A stretch of 48,289 nucleotides of DNA from Caryophanales bacterium UBA1744. GTDB lineage: Bacteria > Bacillota_I > Bacilli_A > RFN20 > CAG-826. The DNA is taken from the NCBI GenBank assembly GCA_002314915.1, contig DCHU01000051.1:5914-54202 (forward strand). Direction: 5' to 3'. The notes under the pieces were generated by a model. That model was not told the DNA's origin. It was given only the letters and a program-made list of their open reading frames with translations, and did no database searches. Shown here in pieces: positions 40,070-47,948 of this stretch. Numbering within the stretch: the first letter of the stretch is position 1; the number at the start of each line of letters is the position of its first letter. The position numbers were made by a program, and so were the translations under genes.

Positions 40070-40915
40070 ATGAAGAAAATCATCAGTTTAGACATCGGTG
40101 GCACAAACACCAGAGTATCTCTTATTAATGAGAACTTCGAAGTTGAGAAAACTCTCATCTACGACACGGTCATTGGTTCAACGGAGAAATTCCTTGCCAA
40201 TGTCATTAAGGTCGTTAGAGACGCGATTACCGACTATACAGATATAGTTGCGATTTCCGCAGGCGTACCTGGAAGAGTTAGAGAATCCGGATATATCGAT
40301 ACCCTCCCTAATGTCCATGTCACAAACGTTCCTTTCTCAGAAATCATGGGTAAGGAATTCAATCTCCCAGTCTTTGCGATCAACGATGCCCAGGCTGCAG
40401 CACTTGCTGAAGCAAATGTCGGAGAATGGAGCAAGTTCAAGAAAGTTTATTTCACCACAATCTCAACAGGTGTTGGCGGCGCCCTCTGCGTAGATGGAAA
40501 GTTAAAGAATTCATCTAACGAAGCAGGTCACACACTCATCAATTACAAAGGTAAGATTCTTGAGTTCGAACATGTAGCATCTGGAACAGGCCTCACAAGA
40601 CTTTGTGACTTAAATGGTTTATATGTTGCTAACGCAAGAGAGTTCTTCGAGATGGTCGAGAACAAAAATAGCTTAGCTCTCAGAATCTATAGCGATTGGA
40701 TCTCAATCCTCTCCAACTGGTTCAACATGATTCAGTCATTATATGAGCCAGAGGTATTCACCTTAACAGGCGGCGTCATGAAGAGCGCTCACATCTTCTT
40801 CAATGACCTCCAGGGTGCAACTCCACTCGCAAACCTCCAGATGGCTGGATGCGGACAGATGGCTGGATTGCTCGGCGCAGCTGTATACGGTTTCCAAAGA
40901 ATCGGACTTAAGTAA
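40070..40915 (+). CDS. ROK-family sugar kinase lacking the zinc-binding Cys motif
   Basis: Probably a glucokinase or amino-sugar kinase; 281 residues. Phosphate 1 motif SLDIGGTNTRVSLI (residues 6-19), AISAGVPGRVRESG (about 62), the catalytic INDAQAAALAEANVGEW (about 105), and STGVGGALCVDGKL (about 137). The EAGH segment is present near residue 157. However, the ROK consensus CxCGxxGCxE expected just after it is replaced by NYKGKILEFEHVASGTGL, so the structural zinc is missing. With pfkA and pyk, the context favours glucose entry into glycolysis. GAGGA lies 11 bases before the ATG. Last gene of the glycolytic operon. Confidence 0.9.
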   Translation: MKKIISLDIGGTNTRVSLINENFEVEKTLIYDTVIGSTEKFLANVIKVVRDAITDYTDIVAISAGVPGRVRESGYIDTLPNVHVTNVPFSEIMGKEFNLPVFAINDAQAAALAEANVGEWSKFKKVYFTTISTGVGGALCVDGKLKNSSNEAGHTLINYKGKILEFEHVASGTGLTRLCDLNGLYVANAREFFEMVENKNSLALRIYSDWISILSNWFNMIQSLYEPEVFTLTGGVMKSAHIFFNDLQGATPLANLQMAGCGQMAGLLGAAVYGFQRIGLK

Positions 40916-40923
40916 ATAAAAAT

Positions 40924-40945
40924 AGACCTTTAGAGGTCTTTTTTT
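40924..40945 (+). terminator. Terminator of the pfkA-pyk-ROK operon
   Basis: AGACCT-TTAG-AGGTCT followed by seven T, 9 bases after the stop. Confidence 0.95.
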
Positions 40946-41121
40946 ATGCAAATATAGCATATTACGCAATATATTGCTTATTATATTTTATTTGTCATTT
41001 TAACAAGCAGAATATTGCTTATTATTAGTATTTGTAGTTTAATATATGCAACAAGCGATATATTGCTATTTGTGTTAAGAATGCTGTGATAACAAGCATT
41101 ATATTGCTGTTTATGTATAAT
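40946..41121. promoter_or_regulatory. Array of palindromic operator-like sites and the -10 of hipBA
   Basis: Four related palindromes: GCAATATATTGC (40966-40977, perfect), AAGCA-N6-TGCTT (41005-41020), AGCGATATATTGCT (41054-41067) and AGCATTATATTGCT (41095-41108). The shared form is AGCAnnATATTGCT. Centres are about 41, 48 and 41 bases apart, near four helical turns. A fifth, looser one, ATGCAAATATAGCAT, is at 40946-40960. The last site sits over the -35 position of a TATAAT (41116-41121) that would drive hipB. This fits autoregulation by HipB. Confidence 0.75.
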
Positions 41122-41148
41122 TTATATAAGGATATATCAGGAGTTACT

Positions 41149-41472
41149 ATGAGAATAAGCGTTTATGATAGTTTGGATTTGATACTCAGAGAACTTGGAA
41201 AAAGAATTCAAGAATATAGAGTCAAAATGAATATGACACAGTGCGATCTTGCCACAAAATCAGGCGTTTCATTAAGAACCATCACTGCAATAGAGAATGG
41301 TAAAAATTCCAGCGTGGAGAGTCTCGTCCGCATCTTAAAGACCTTAAATCTTGAGAACTCTCTAAACTCCATTGTTCCAGATACGTCTGAGGTAGTTACG
41401 GTAAAACAAATTACTCCTAAAAAAAGATATAAGGCTCCTAAGCGTGTTTCTACTTGGAAATGGGAGGAATAA
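41149..41472 (+). CDS. hipB: HipB-type antitoxin / XRE-family repressor
   Basis: A 107-residue DNA-binding antitoxin. The helix-turn-helix is in about residues 16-70: LGKRIQEYRVKMNMTQCDLA, then SGVSLRTITAIENGKNSSVESLVRIL. The basic C-terminal tail ends in STWKWEE; Trp-rich tails like this are common in HipB proteins and are exposed in the complex. The frame is open 21 codons upstream, but CAGGAG lies 5 bases before the ATG at 41149, and the upstream part covers the operator and -10. It is followed 3 bases later by hipA. Expected to bind the palindromes in front of its gene, alone and with HipA. Confidence 0.93.
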   Translation: MRISVYDSLDLILRELGKRIQEYRVKMNMTQCDLATKSGVSLRTITAIENGKNSSVESLVRILKTLNLENSLNSIVPDTSEVVTVKQITPKKRYKAPKRVSTWKWEE

Positions 41473-41475
41473 TAA

Positions 41476-42759
41476 ATGATTGTGAAAGTAAAGCTCTATG
41501 GCAGGGTTATTGGAACGTTAGAGGAAATTGATAACCAGTGCTATTTCACTTATGAAAAAGAATTTGTTCAAAGCCAAATCCAAATATCACCTTTGCGTAT
41601 GCCTTTATCCAACATATCGTATTCATTTCCTGAGCTAAGTTATAGGCCGTTCTTTGGTCTTCCGGGTTTGTTGGCCGATTCACTTCCTGATACATACGGC
41701 AACAAAATCATTGAGGATTGGTTGGTGTCTCAAGGAAGAGACGTGAAAAGCTTTTCGATTGCCGAAAGACTGTGTTATGTTGGAAAGCGCGGTATGGGAG
41801 CATTGGAATTTGAACCCGCAAAAACCAATGTAAGAAACACGGCAACAAACGTGCAAATCGATAAATTGGTGCAGCTTGCGAACGACGTTGTTAACAAAAG
41901 GAAGATCGAGGGCGATGTTTCTACCGTCAACGCTCTTATTAAAGTCGGCACTTCAGCAGGCGGAGCAAGAGCAAAAGCCATTGTTGCATATAGCGATAAA
42001 GAGAAGCGTTTCAAAACTGGTCAGGTTGATGCGGGTGAAGGCTACGAATACTACCTACTAAAATTTGACGGGATCGACAATAACAAAGACAAGGACAAAG
42101 CAGATTCCATTTACAGCACAAGGATCGAATACTCATACTACCTGATGTGTCTTGATTGCGGCATTCATATGTCTGAAACCAGATTATTGAAGGAAGATGG
42201 CAAATATCATTTCTTGACAAAGAGATTTGACAGGTATGTTGAAAACGGAAAAATGCGAAAGATTCATATGCAATCATTGTGTGCGATGGACCATGTCAGG
42301 TTCGATGTAAGGCAGTCGTACTCATACGAGCAAACTTGTCAAACGATGAAACGCATCGGTTTAGGTCAGGATGAGGTAGAGCAGTTATTCACAAGAATGG
42401 TATTTAACATCATGGCAAGAAACCAGGATGACCACGTAAAGAACATATCGTTCTTGATGGACAGGGATGGAACATGGTCTTTATCCCCAGCATATGACAT
42501 GAGTTATTCATACGATCCTACAGGATATTGGACAGGCGAGCACCAAATGTTGGTGAATGGAAAAGGTAAAAACATCACCTATCATGACATTTTAGAATGC
42601 GGCGCAAAAATGGATATAAAGAAATCTAAGATCAATAAAATTATCAATAAAGTCTACAATGTCATCAAAGATTACCCAAGTTATGCAGCAAAGGCCGATC
42701 TTCCACAAGAAGCGATTGACGAGTTGATAGCCAACTTCAACCTAATTCAACCAGAATAA
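41476..42759 (+). CDS. hipA: HipA-type serine/threonine kinase toxin
   Basis: The toxin partner of HipB. E. coli HipA phosphorylates glutamyl-tRNA synthetase and causes growth arrest; relatives hit other tRNA synthetases. 427 residues: the N-terminal subdomain has FFGLPGLLADSLPDTYGNKII (about 58-77), then SAGGARAKAIVAY (about 160, the phosphate loop), YYLLKFDG (about 192, ATP Lys), FLTKRFDRY (about 250), the catalytic ARNQDDHVKNISF (about 314-326; Asp and Asn) and LSPAYDMSYSY (metal Asp, about 341). All kinase residues I can check are present. GGGAGG lies 8 bases before the ATG. A terminator follows. thrS lies 600 bases downstream; whether ThrRS is a target is unknown. Confidence 0.94.
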   Translation: MIVKVKLYGRVIGTLEEIDNQCYFTYEKEFVQSQIQISPLRMPLSNISYSFPELSYRPFFGLPGLLADSLPDTYGNKIIEDWLVSQGRDVKSFSIAERLCYVGKRGMGALEFEPAKTNVRNTATNVQIDKLVQLANDVVNKRKIEGDVSTVNALIKVGTSAGGARAKAIVAYSDKEKRFKTGQVDAGEGYEYYLLKFDGIDNNKDKDKADSIYSTRIEYSYYLMCLDCGIHMSETRLLKEDGKYHFLTKRFDRYVENGKMRKIHMQSLCAMDHVRFDVRQSYSYEQTCQTMKRIGLGQDEVEQLFTRMVFNIMARNQDDHVKNISFLMDRDGTWSLSPAYDMSYSYDPTGYWTGEHQMLVNGKGKNITYHDILECGAKMDIKKSKINKIINKVYNVIKDYPSYAAKADLPQEAIDELIANFNLIQPE

Positions 42760-42763
42760 AACA

Positions 42764-42792
42764 GAAATCATACCCAGGGTCTATTTCTTTTT
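42764..42792 (+). terminator. Terminator of hipBA
   Basis: GAAAT-cat-ACC-CAG-GGT-ct-ATTTC followed by TTTTT, 4 bases after the hipA stop. Confidence 0.75.
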
Positions 42793-43095
42793 AGATAAAC
42801 TTGATGGGAAAAGTTCGATAATACCGGTAGGTATTAGTCACCCTTTCATACCATGAAGGGCGGAACGGAAAATGTGGAAGAAACCATCTTTTTGATGATT
42901 CTACTACTCTTGATACTAGTTGAATTTGGAAAAGAAAAGAGAAGTATTGAACTTCTCATTTCCTAAACCAAAGGAATGATAGTTCACCTTTCAGCCCTTG
43001 GCAAAGGGTGGGTGCCTTTATGCCCTTGGTGCTGCACGGTATGCATCAAACAGTTCAAGAAGATTTGGGACAGCCTCAAAACTGTCTCTTTTCTT
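42793..43095 (+). ncRNA. Candidate structured noncoding RNA of unknown class between hipA and thrS
   Basis: About 300 bases with no credible gene, bounded by the hipBA terminator and by a clear terminator of its own (GGGACAG 43067-43073, CTGTCTC 43082-43088, then a T-rich run). Predicted helices by eye: AATACC-GGTA-GGTATT (about 42830-42836 centre) and CCCTTTCAT-ACC-ATGAAGGG (42841-42860), both enclosed by GTTC...GGAAC. Also AGAA/CATC-TTTTT-GATG/TTCT (42879-42901), GAGAAGT-ATTG-ACTTCTC (42939-42957), a CATT-CC/GGAATG pairing, and a GCCCTTGG-repeat region (42994-43030). It does not match RNase P, tmRNA, 6S, SRP RNA or a riboswitch I know. I found no clear promoter, so it may be made by read-through or lie further upstream. 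Confidence 0.5.
43067..43095 (+). terminator. Terminator upstream of the thrS promoter
   Basis: GGGACAG-cctcaaaa-CTGTCTC, a 7-base-pair stem with one G-T pair, then TTTTCTTT. It ends the noncoding RNA candidate. Confidence 0.8.
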
Positions 43096-43114
43096 TATAT
43101 TTATATGTTTTTAC

Positions 43115-43142
43115 TTGCAACTATCCATTAAGAAACTAGAAT
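43115..43142 (+). promoter_or_regulatory. Promoter of thrS
   Basis: TTGCAA (43115-43120), 16 bases, TAGAAT (43137-43142). Transcription would start near 43149, at the base of the T-box Stem I. Confidence 0.8.
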
Positions 43143-43148
43143 TATTGT

Positions 43149-43337
43149 TGCAAAGACGGAGACAAGGTCAAATATCTATAGATATAAGGACTACCACTCC
43201 CGAGCTCCTAGCGAAATAAGTTAGGCGTATGGACATCGCGTTAAGAGTCAAGAGAGCGTGAAGATGGGTTAAGTTCTTCACGAAACAAGGTGGTACCACG
43301 CGGAAGCGTCCTTAGTTTTGAGGGGCGTTTTTATTTT
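43149..43337 (+). promoter_or_regulatory. T-box leader of thrS (Thr specifier)
   Basis: The T-box AAGGTGGTACCACGCGG is at 43288-43304. The terminator helix follows (AAGCGTCCT with AGGGGCGTTT, then TTTATTTTTT, about 43304-43337). Stem I is short: GACGGAGACAAGGTC on the 5' side, an ATATC-TATA-GATAT tip, and GAC-TACCA-CTCC on the 3' side. The specifier is ACC (43193-43195), a Thr codon followed by A, matching the downstream gene. Uncharged tRNA-Thr should allow read-through. Two T-box leaders in this window share the same compact Stem I layout. Confidence 0.95.
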
Positions 43338-43368
43338 TTCTCAGGGCCCCGGAAAGGGAGGATAACAA

Positions 43369-45291
43369 ATGAAGGTTATCTATTTAGAAAAGGAAGTCGA
43401 ATTAGCAGATGGCGCTAACGGCTTCGTAGCAGTCAAAGCTCTCAACCCAGAAATCAAGAACAAGACAGTCGCATTCAAGGTTGGAGAGAAGATTCATGAG
43501 ATGAAAGACATCATCAACGATGGTGATGCAATTTCCTTTGTCACGACAGATTCAAAGGATGGTTTTGCAATGCTCAACCACTCAACATCTCACTTAATGG
43601 CGCAGGCTATCAAGCACATCTGGCCAAACGCTAAGTTCGGATTCGGACCAGAAATCGAAGAAGGTTATTACTATGACGTCGATTTCGGAGAAGATACCTT
43701 AACAGAAGCTGACTTTGGCAAGATCGAGCTTGAGATGAAGAAACTCGCTAAGCAGGAAATCAAATACGAGAGATTAGAAGTTCCAGCTGAAGAGGCTTTA
43801 GAGTTATTCAAGGACAACGAATACAAGTGTGAACTCATCAGAGAGCACGCAGCAGAAGGCATCTCCTTATATAAGCAGGGCGACTTCACAGACCTCTGCA
43901 AAGGACCACATATCCCATCAACAGGAATGATCAAGAACTTCAAGATCTTATCCCTCGCTGGCGCATATTGGAGAGGCAACTCAGACAATAAGGTTTTAAC
44001 AAGAATTTATGGTACATCTTGGGGATCTAAGGAAGAATTAGACGCTTACTTAGCACTTCTTGAAGATAGAAAGCAGAGAGACCACAGAAAGCTTGGAAAA
44101 GACATGGGCATCTTCATGTTCGACGACCTCATCGGACGCGGACTTCCAATGTGGCTTCCAAACGGATTCACAGTGAGAAGACTCTTATCCGACTACATCA
44201 TGGATAAGGAAATCGCACTCGGCTATGAGCACGTCTTAACTCCAGCTCTCGGCAACGTTAACTTATATAAGACATCTGGCCACTGGGCACACTACAAGGA
44301 CGATATGTTCCCTGCAATGAAGATGGATGATGAAGAATTCGTCTTACGTCCAATGAACTGCCCACACCACATGGTCATGTATCGTTCAGAGCTCCACTCT
44401 TATAGAGAACTCCCATTAAGAATCGCTGAAATCGCAAACGACTTCAGATGGGAGGCTTCAGGCGCACTTACCGGTATCGAGAGAACAAGATGCTTCTACC
44501 AGAACGACTCCCACATCTTCTGCCGTCCAAGCCAGATCGGTTCAGTCTTCAAAGAAGTCGCTCAGTTAATCCTTGATGTCTACAAAGACTTCGGATTCGA
44601 GAACTATCAGTTCAGACTCTCATTAAGAGATCCTGACGATGTTGAAAAGTACTTTGGAAACGATGATCTCTGGGAAAAGTCAGAAAGAGAGTTAAGAGAA
44701 GTTCTTAAAGAACTTGGTGTTGAATACTATGAGGCAAAGGGCGAGGCTGCATTCTACGGTCCTAAACTCGATGTCCAGGTTAAGTCCGCTATCGGACATG
44801 ACGTCACACTCTCAACAATCCAGTTAGACTATCAGTTACCAGAAAGATTCGAATTAACATACATCGACGAGAACGGCCAGAAGGCACGTCCAGTCGTTGT
44901 CCATAGAGCTATCCTTGGTTCCCTCGACAGATTCGTCGCATTCTTGCTTGAAGAGACAAAGGGCAACTTACCAACATGGTTAGCACCAACTCAGTGCAAC
45001 GTCATTCCAGTTAAGGCCGACGTCCAGGGCGAATACGCTAAGGAAGTCACAAAGCTCCTTAAGGAGAATGACATCCGTGCAACTGTTGATCTCACAAACG
45101 AGAAACTTGGTTACAGAATGAGACAGTCACAGATCAAGAAGATTCCTTATACACTCGTTTTAGGCGACAAGGAACTCGAGAACAGAACCGTCACATACCG
45201 CATCTTCGGTTCACAGGCACAGGTCACAGTCACTCTCGACGAATTCATCGCTCTCATCACTGAAGAGAATGAATCCAGAAAGAGACGCTAA
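43369..45291 (+). CDS. thrS: Threonyl-tRNA synthetase
   Basis: Charges tRNA-Thr. 640 residues in the usual order: N-terminal TGS domain (about 1-60, MKVIYLEKEVELADG), the editing SAD domain with HSTSHLMAQAIKHIWPNAKFGFGPEIEEGYYYDVDF (about 72-105), and the class II catalytic core (ALGNVNLYKTSGHWAHYKDDMF; RPMNCPHHMVMY with a zinc Cys at about 330; GALTGIERTRCFYQNDSHIFC). Then DVQVKSAIGHDVTLSTIQLDYQLPERF, with zinc His residues in VVHRAILGSLDRFVA, and the anticodon-binding domain at the C-terminus (about 540-640). GGGAGG precedes the ATG. Single gene under T-box control. Confidence 0.98.
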   Translation: MKVIYLEKEVELADGANGFVAVKALNPEIKNKTVAFKVGEKIHEMKDIINDGDAISFVTTDSKDGFAMLNHSTSHLMAQAIKHIWPNAKFGFGPEIEEGYYYDVDFGEDTLTEADFGKIELEMKKLAKQEIKYERLEVPAEEALELFKDNEYKCELIREHAAEGISLYKQGDFTDLCKGPHIPSTGMIKNFKILSLAGAYWRGNSDNKVLTRIYGTSWGSKEELDAYLALLEDRKQRDHRKLGKDMGIFMFDDLIGRGLPMWLPNGFTVRRLLSDYIMDKEIALGYEHVLTPALGNVNLYKTSGHWAHYKDDMFPAMKMDDEEFVLRPMNCPHHMVMYRSELHSYRELPLRIAEIANDFRWEASGALTGIERTRCFYQNDSHIFCRPSQIGSVFKEVAQLILDVYKDFGFENYQFRLSLRDPDDVEKYFGNDDLWEKSERELREVLKELGVEYYEAKGEAAFYGPKLDVQVKSAIGHDVTLSTIQLDYQLPERFELTYIDENGQKARPVVVHRAILGSLDRFVAFLLEETKGNLPTWLAPTQCNVIPVKADVQGEYAKEVTKLLKENDIRATVDLTNEKLGYRMRQSQIKKIPYTLVLGDKELENRTVTYRIFGSQAQVTVTLDEFIALITEENESRKRR

Positions 45292-45313
45292 TTAAGATAC
45301 ACTTTCGGAAAAT

Positions 45314-45336
45314 ACGTCCTCTATGAGGGCGTTTTT
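45314..45336 (+). terminator. Terminator of thrS
   Basis: ACG-t-CCTC-TAT-GAGG-g-CGT followed by TTTT, 22 bases after the stop. Confidence 0.85.
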
Positions 45337-45392
45337 CTTTCACTATTTTGTCGACAATCGTCTTTTGTGGTACTTATTCAAGAATAAGGTCT

Positions 45393-45398
45393 TATAAT
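45393..45398 (+). promoter_or_regulatory. -10 box of the S41 protease gene
   Basis: TATAAT, 14 bases before the ATG at 45413. The leader would be about 7 bases with no ribosome site visible. Confidence 0.65.
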
Positions 45399-45412
45399 AA
45401 CAACTACGTTTT

Positions 45413-47179
45413 ATGAAAAAGAGATTTATTGCATTATCGATATTAGGAATCATTGCGCTTACCGCTTGCGCACAGCAAGGTGGTCGCAAACGCAAATGTA
45501 CTTCCCTCTACTGCTACAACAATGTCAAATCATTAGATGTTGAAGAGGGCAGACTCTACGGCTTAAACGGTTCATCAAAGACCCCTGCGATGGATGGCCG
45601 CAAAGAATACAAACTTAACATGTACACCATCAATGATCAGGATGAGAACATGGTATTTGCTGACATCGTCGAATTCTTGACGTTCGCAAAGGATTTCGAT
45701 TTGCCAGTCAACATTTACGACACGAACGAAAATGACGGAAAACTCGTTCTCTACGGAGAGGGAAGCGAAATAATATTTGACGTAGATAAGAACTCGATCA
45801 CATTTACCGATTTCTTATCAACAATCAACGGAGAGGATACAACCAACCCTTTGTCAATTTCGGCGCTTGCTTCTAGAGAAACAAATGCCCATTACTTATG
45901 GATCGAGGACGAGCAGTATATCGGCGGAAACAAAGAGACTTTTGACCTAGATGATTATGAATTGAAACTCTATCAGTATTTCGACGAAGAAGAAGACAGA
46001 TTGCAGTTCTTCCTCCCATATAACACTTTATGCGAAATGTTCTTCATGAGCGGAAACACATCTGCTTATGCAGATCCAAGAGGTGTCTTCTACATCTATG
46101 ACACGGCGCAGATCGAGGATGATAGAGGCGCTTTGACTGAGCTCGGCAAATTCATGGCTGAAGTCAAATGCGACACGTACTCTAAAGCTTTCGCTGAATT
46201 CAACTACAACTGTTTGTGCTTATCCATGGATATGTCATATGGACTTGGTTATTTGTTCGGTTGTACCAATGGATTTGATAACTGGGTGGAAAAGAACGAC
46301 CTCAAAAAAGAACTCACGAACACGAATCCTAGAGTATTCTCAAACGCATTGAACAAAGTGACCGATAAGCTTATGAACGATGGCCACTCGTCATTCCATT
46401 TATCTTCACCTTATGGTGGATACGCCATGACGCAGTTCGGATACGGCTCAAAAGTCATGGACTTATCAAACGAACTCTATGTGTCACAATACTATAGAGC
46501 CAATTACATCTCCGACTTCAAACCATACATGGAAAACGGCGACACCGCCTATATCTCATTCGATACATTCCATTTCAACAATCAGGATTGTTATTCATTG
46601 GGTGCAAAGACAACAAACAGCGATGCGTCAACAATCCAGTTAATCTCATACGCGAATAAGCAGATTAAGAGAGCAAACTCCCCTATTAAGAACGTTGTTC
46701 TCGACATGTCTTGCAACGGCGGCGGAGAATTCGATTCATTCGTATTCGTCATCTCTTGGATGCTCGGAAGCTGTCCAGTCGCAGTCAAAGATCCAATCTC
46801 AGGTTCAAAAGCGTTAGTCAACTATGTTGCAGACGTAAACTTCGACGAAAAATACGATGACGATGACAATGTTTCCAACTACAACCTCTATTTATTAGAA
46901 GGCGCTGGAACATTCTCAGGCGGAAACTACACCGCATGTCAGTTGAGAAACTCAGGCAAAGTCACGATTCTCGGACAGAATTCAGGAGGAGGTTCCAACT
47001 GCGTTCTCATGAGGACATCCGCGAATGGATGCTTATACCAAATCTCAGGCAGATACGAGATGTGCGTTGAGAAAGATGGTAAATGGGTGAACACCAACGC
47101 TGGCGCTGAACCGGACTATCAGGTTGGATACGCAAAACTCCACGACAGGGACTATCTCCAAAGGAATTACATCAAATAA
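45413..47179 (+). CDS. S41-family protease-like lipoprotein
   Basis: A 588-residue surface protein. The signal peptide has lipobox ALTAC at about residue 15-19. The C-terminal half (about 370-580) is a peptidase S41 (tail-specific protease) domain: GDTAYISFDTFHF, VVLDMSCNGGGEFDSFVFVISWMLG (the family's DLR.N.GG-like strand) and LLEGAGTFSGGNYTACQL, where the Ser of TFSGGN (about residue 502) is the probable nucleophile. GQNSGGGSNCV then follows. The N-terminal 350 residues have no PDZ domain that I can recognise. The catalytic Lys is not obvious. The strand before the nucleophile carries CNGGG rather than the usual NGGG context. A protease or an inactive binding relative are both possible. Confidence 0.88.
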   Translation: MKKRFIALSILGIIALTACAQQGGRKRKCTSLYCYNNVKSLDVEEGRLYGLNGSSKTPAMDGRKEYKLNMYTINDQDENMVFADIVEFLTFAKDFDLPVNIYDTNENDGKLVLYGEGSEIIFDVDKNSITFTDFLSTINGEDTTNPLSISALASRETNAHYLWIEDEQYIGGNKETFDLDDYELKLYQYFDEEEDRLQFFLPYNTLCEMFFMSGNTSAYADPRGVFYIYDTAQIEDDRGALTELGKFMAEVKCDTYSKAFAEFNYNCLCLSMDMSYGLGYLFGCTNGFDNWVEKNDLKKELTNTNPRVFSNALNKVTDKLMNDGHSSFHLSSPYGGYAMTQFGYGSKVMDLSNELYVSQYYRANYISDFKPYMENGDTAYISFDTFHFNNQDCYSLGAKTTNSDASTIQLISYANKQIKRANSPIKNVVLDMSCNGGGEFDSFVFVISWMLGSCPVAVKDPISGSKALVNYVADVNFDEKYDDDDNVSNYNLYLLEGAGTFSGGNYTACQLRNSGKVTILGQNSGGGSNCVLMRTSANGCLYQISGRYEMCVEKDGKWVNTNAGAEPDYQVGYAKLHDRDYLQRNYIK

Positions 47180-47182
47180 GCA

Positions 47183-47213
47183 AGCCTTCTCCCTATGAGA
47201 GGGTTTTCTTTTT
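47183..47213 (+). terminator. Probable terminator after the S41 gene
   Basis: CC-t-TCTC-CCTAT-GAGA-GG, then TTTTCTTTTT. The stem is short but the T run is good. Its tail runs into the azlC -35 box. Confidence 0.7.
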
Positions 47214-47239
47214 GACTTTTTAAAACCAACGCTTACAAT
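47212..47239 (+). promoter_or_regulatory. Promoter of azlCD
   Basis: TTGACT (47212-47217), 16 bases, TACAAT (47234-47239). The ATG at 47253 is 13 bases after the -10, so the leader is about 6-7 bases with no ribosome site. Confidence 0.8.
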
Positions 47240-47252
47240 TCAACATAACAAA

Positions 47253-47948
47253 ATGAAAGATTTTAAGTTGGCATTCAAACGTAGCATACCGGTATTCGTA
47301 GAATACATATTCCTGGGAGCGGGTTTTGGTGTAATAATGGCATCTAATGGATACCACTTCTTATATTCCACTTTCTCAAGCATTTTGATATTTGCTGGAG
47401 CCGGTGAGTATGTTCTCGCGGATTTAATTTCCCAAACAGCGTCTCTCCTAACGATATTTCTCATGTCTGTTCTTATAAATATAAGATATGCGTTTTATGG
47501 TTTATCATTCATTCAACACACCGCGGATTGGAAATGGTATGAGAAGGCCGTTTTCTATTTGGGCCTACCAGACGAAACATACTCGATTCTCGTCGCTAAT
47601 TCACTTCCATCCCGCGAAAACACGAAAAAGCATGATTTGTGGCTTGTCGTTCTCAATTGGGCATATTGGGTCATAGGATCCACTCTTGGGGCCCTTCTAG
47701 GCTCTTTCCCTATAGATTTCACGGGCATTGAGTTTGTCATGACCGCTCTTTTCGTAATAGTGCTTGTGGATCAGATAAGAAACAAAGACAACCCTCGCAC
47801 GGTAACGGTAATAGGATCGTTGTGTTCGATAATCTCTTACCTTATCTTCAAGTCAAATTTCATATTCCCCGCTATCGCGTCATCGATAGTCTTGATTTTC
47901 ATTTTTAGAAAAAGGATCGAAGGCAGAAAGGAGACCACTTATGAATAA
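47253..47948 (+). CDS. azlC: AzlC-family branched-chain amino acid exporter, large subunit
   Basis: 231-residue inner membrane protein with about six hydrophobic segments. The AzlC features are FKRSIPVFVEYIFLGAGFGVIMAS at the start, FAGAGEYVLADLI (about 49-62; the family's AG..Q/E...), SVLINIRYAFYGLSF (about 72-86, the family's N.R...Y..S), and PDETYSILVAN (about 108). AzlC and AzlD export branched-chain amino acids or analogues. It overlaps azlD by 8 bases. Short-leader start at 47253, with no other ATG preferred. Confidence 0.94.
   Translation: MKDFKLAFKRSIPVFVEYIFLGAGFGVIMASNGYHFLYSTFSSILIFAGAGEYVLADLISQTASLLTIFLMSVLINIRYAFYGLSFIQHTADWKWYEKAVFYLGLPDETYSILVANSLPSRENTKKHDLWLVVLNWAYWVIGSTLGALLGSFPIDFTGIEFVMTALFVIVLVDQIRNKDNPRTVTVIGSLCSIISYLIFKSNFIFPAIASSIVLIFIFRKRIEGRKETTYE

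Noticed and set aside
42980..43040. Possible second T-box (AGTTCACCT then AAAGGGTGGGTGCC) inside the RNA candidate
   Set aside because: The T-box bulge needs TGGNACC. Here it reads TGGGTGCC, and no antiterminator fold follows. The resemblance is partial.
42998..43219. A 73-residue open frame in the thrS upstream region
   Set aside because: It crosses a clear terminator, the thrS promoter and Stem I of the T-box, has no ribosome site and looks like no protein family.
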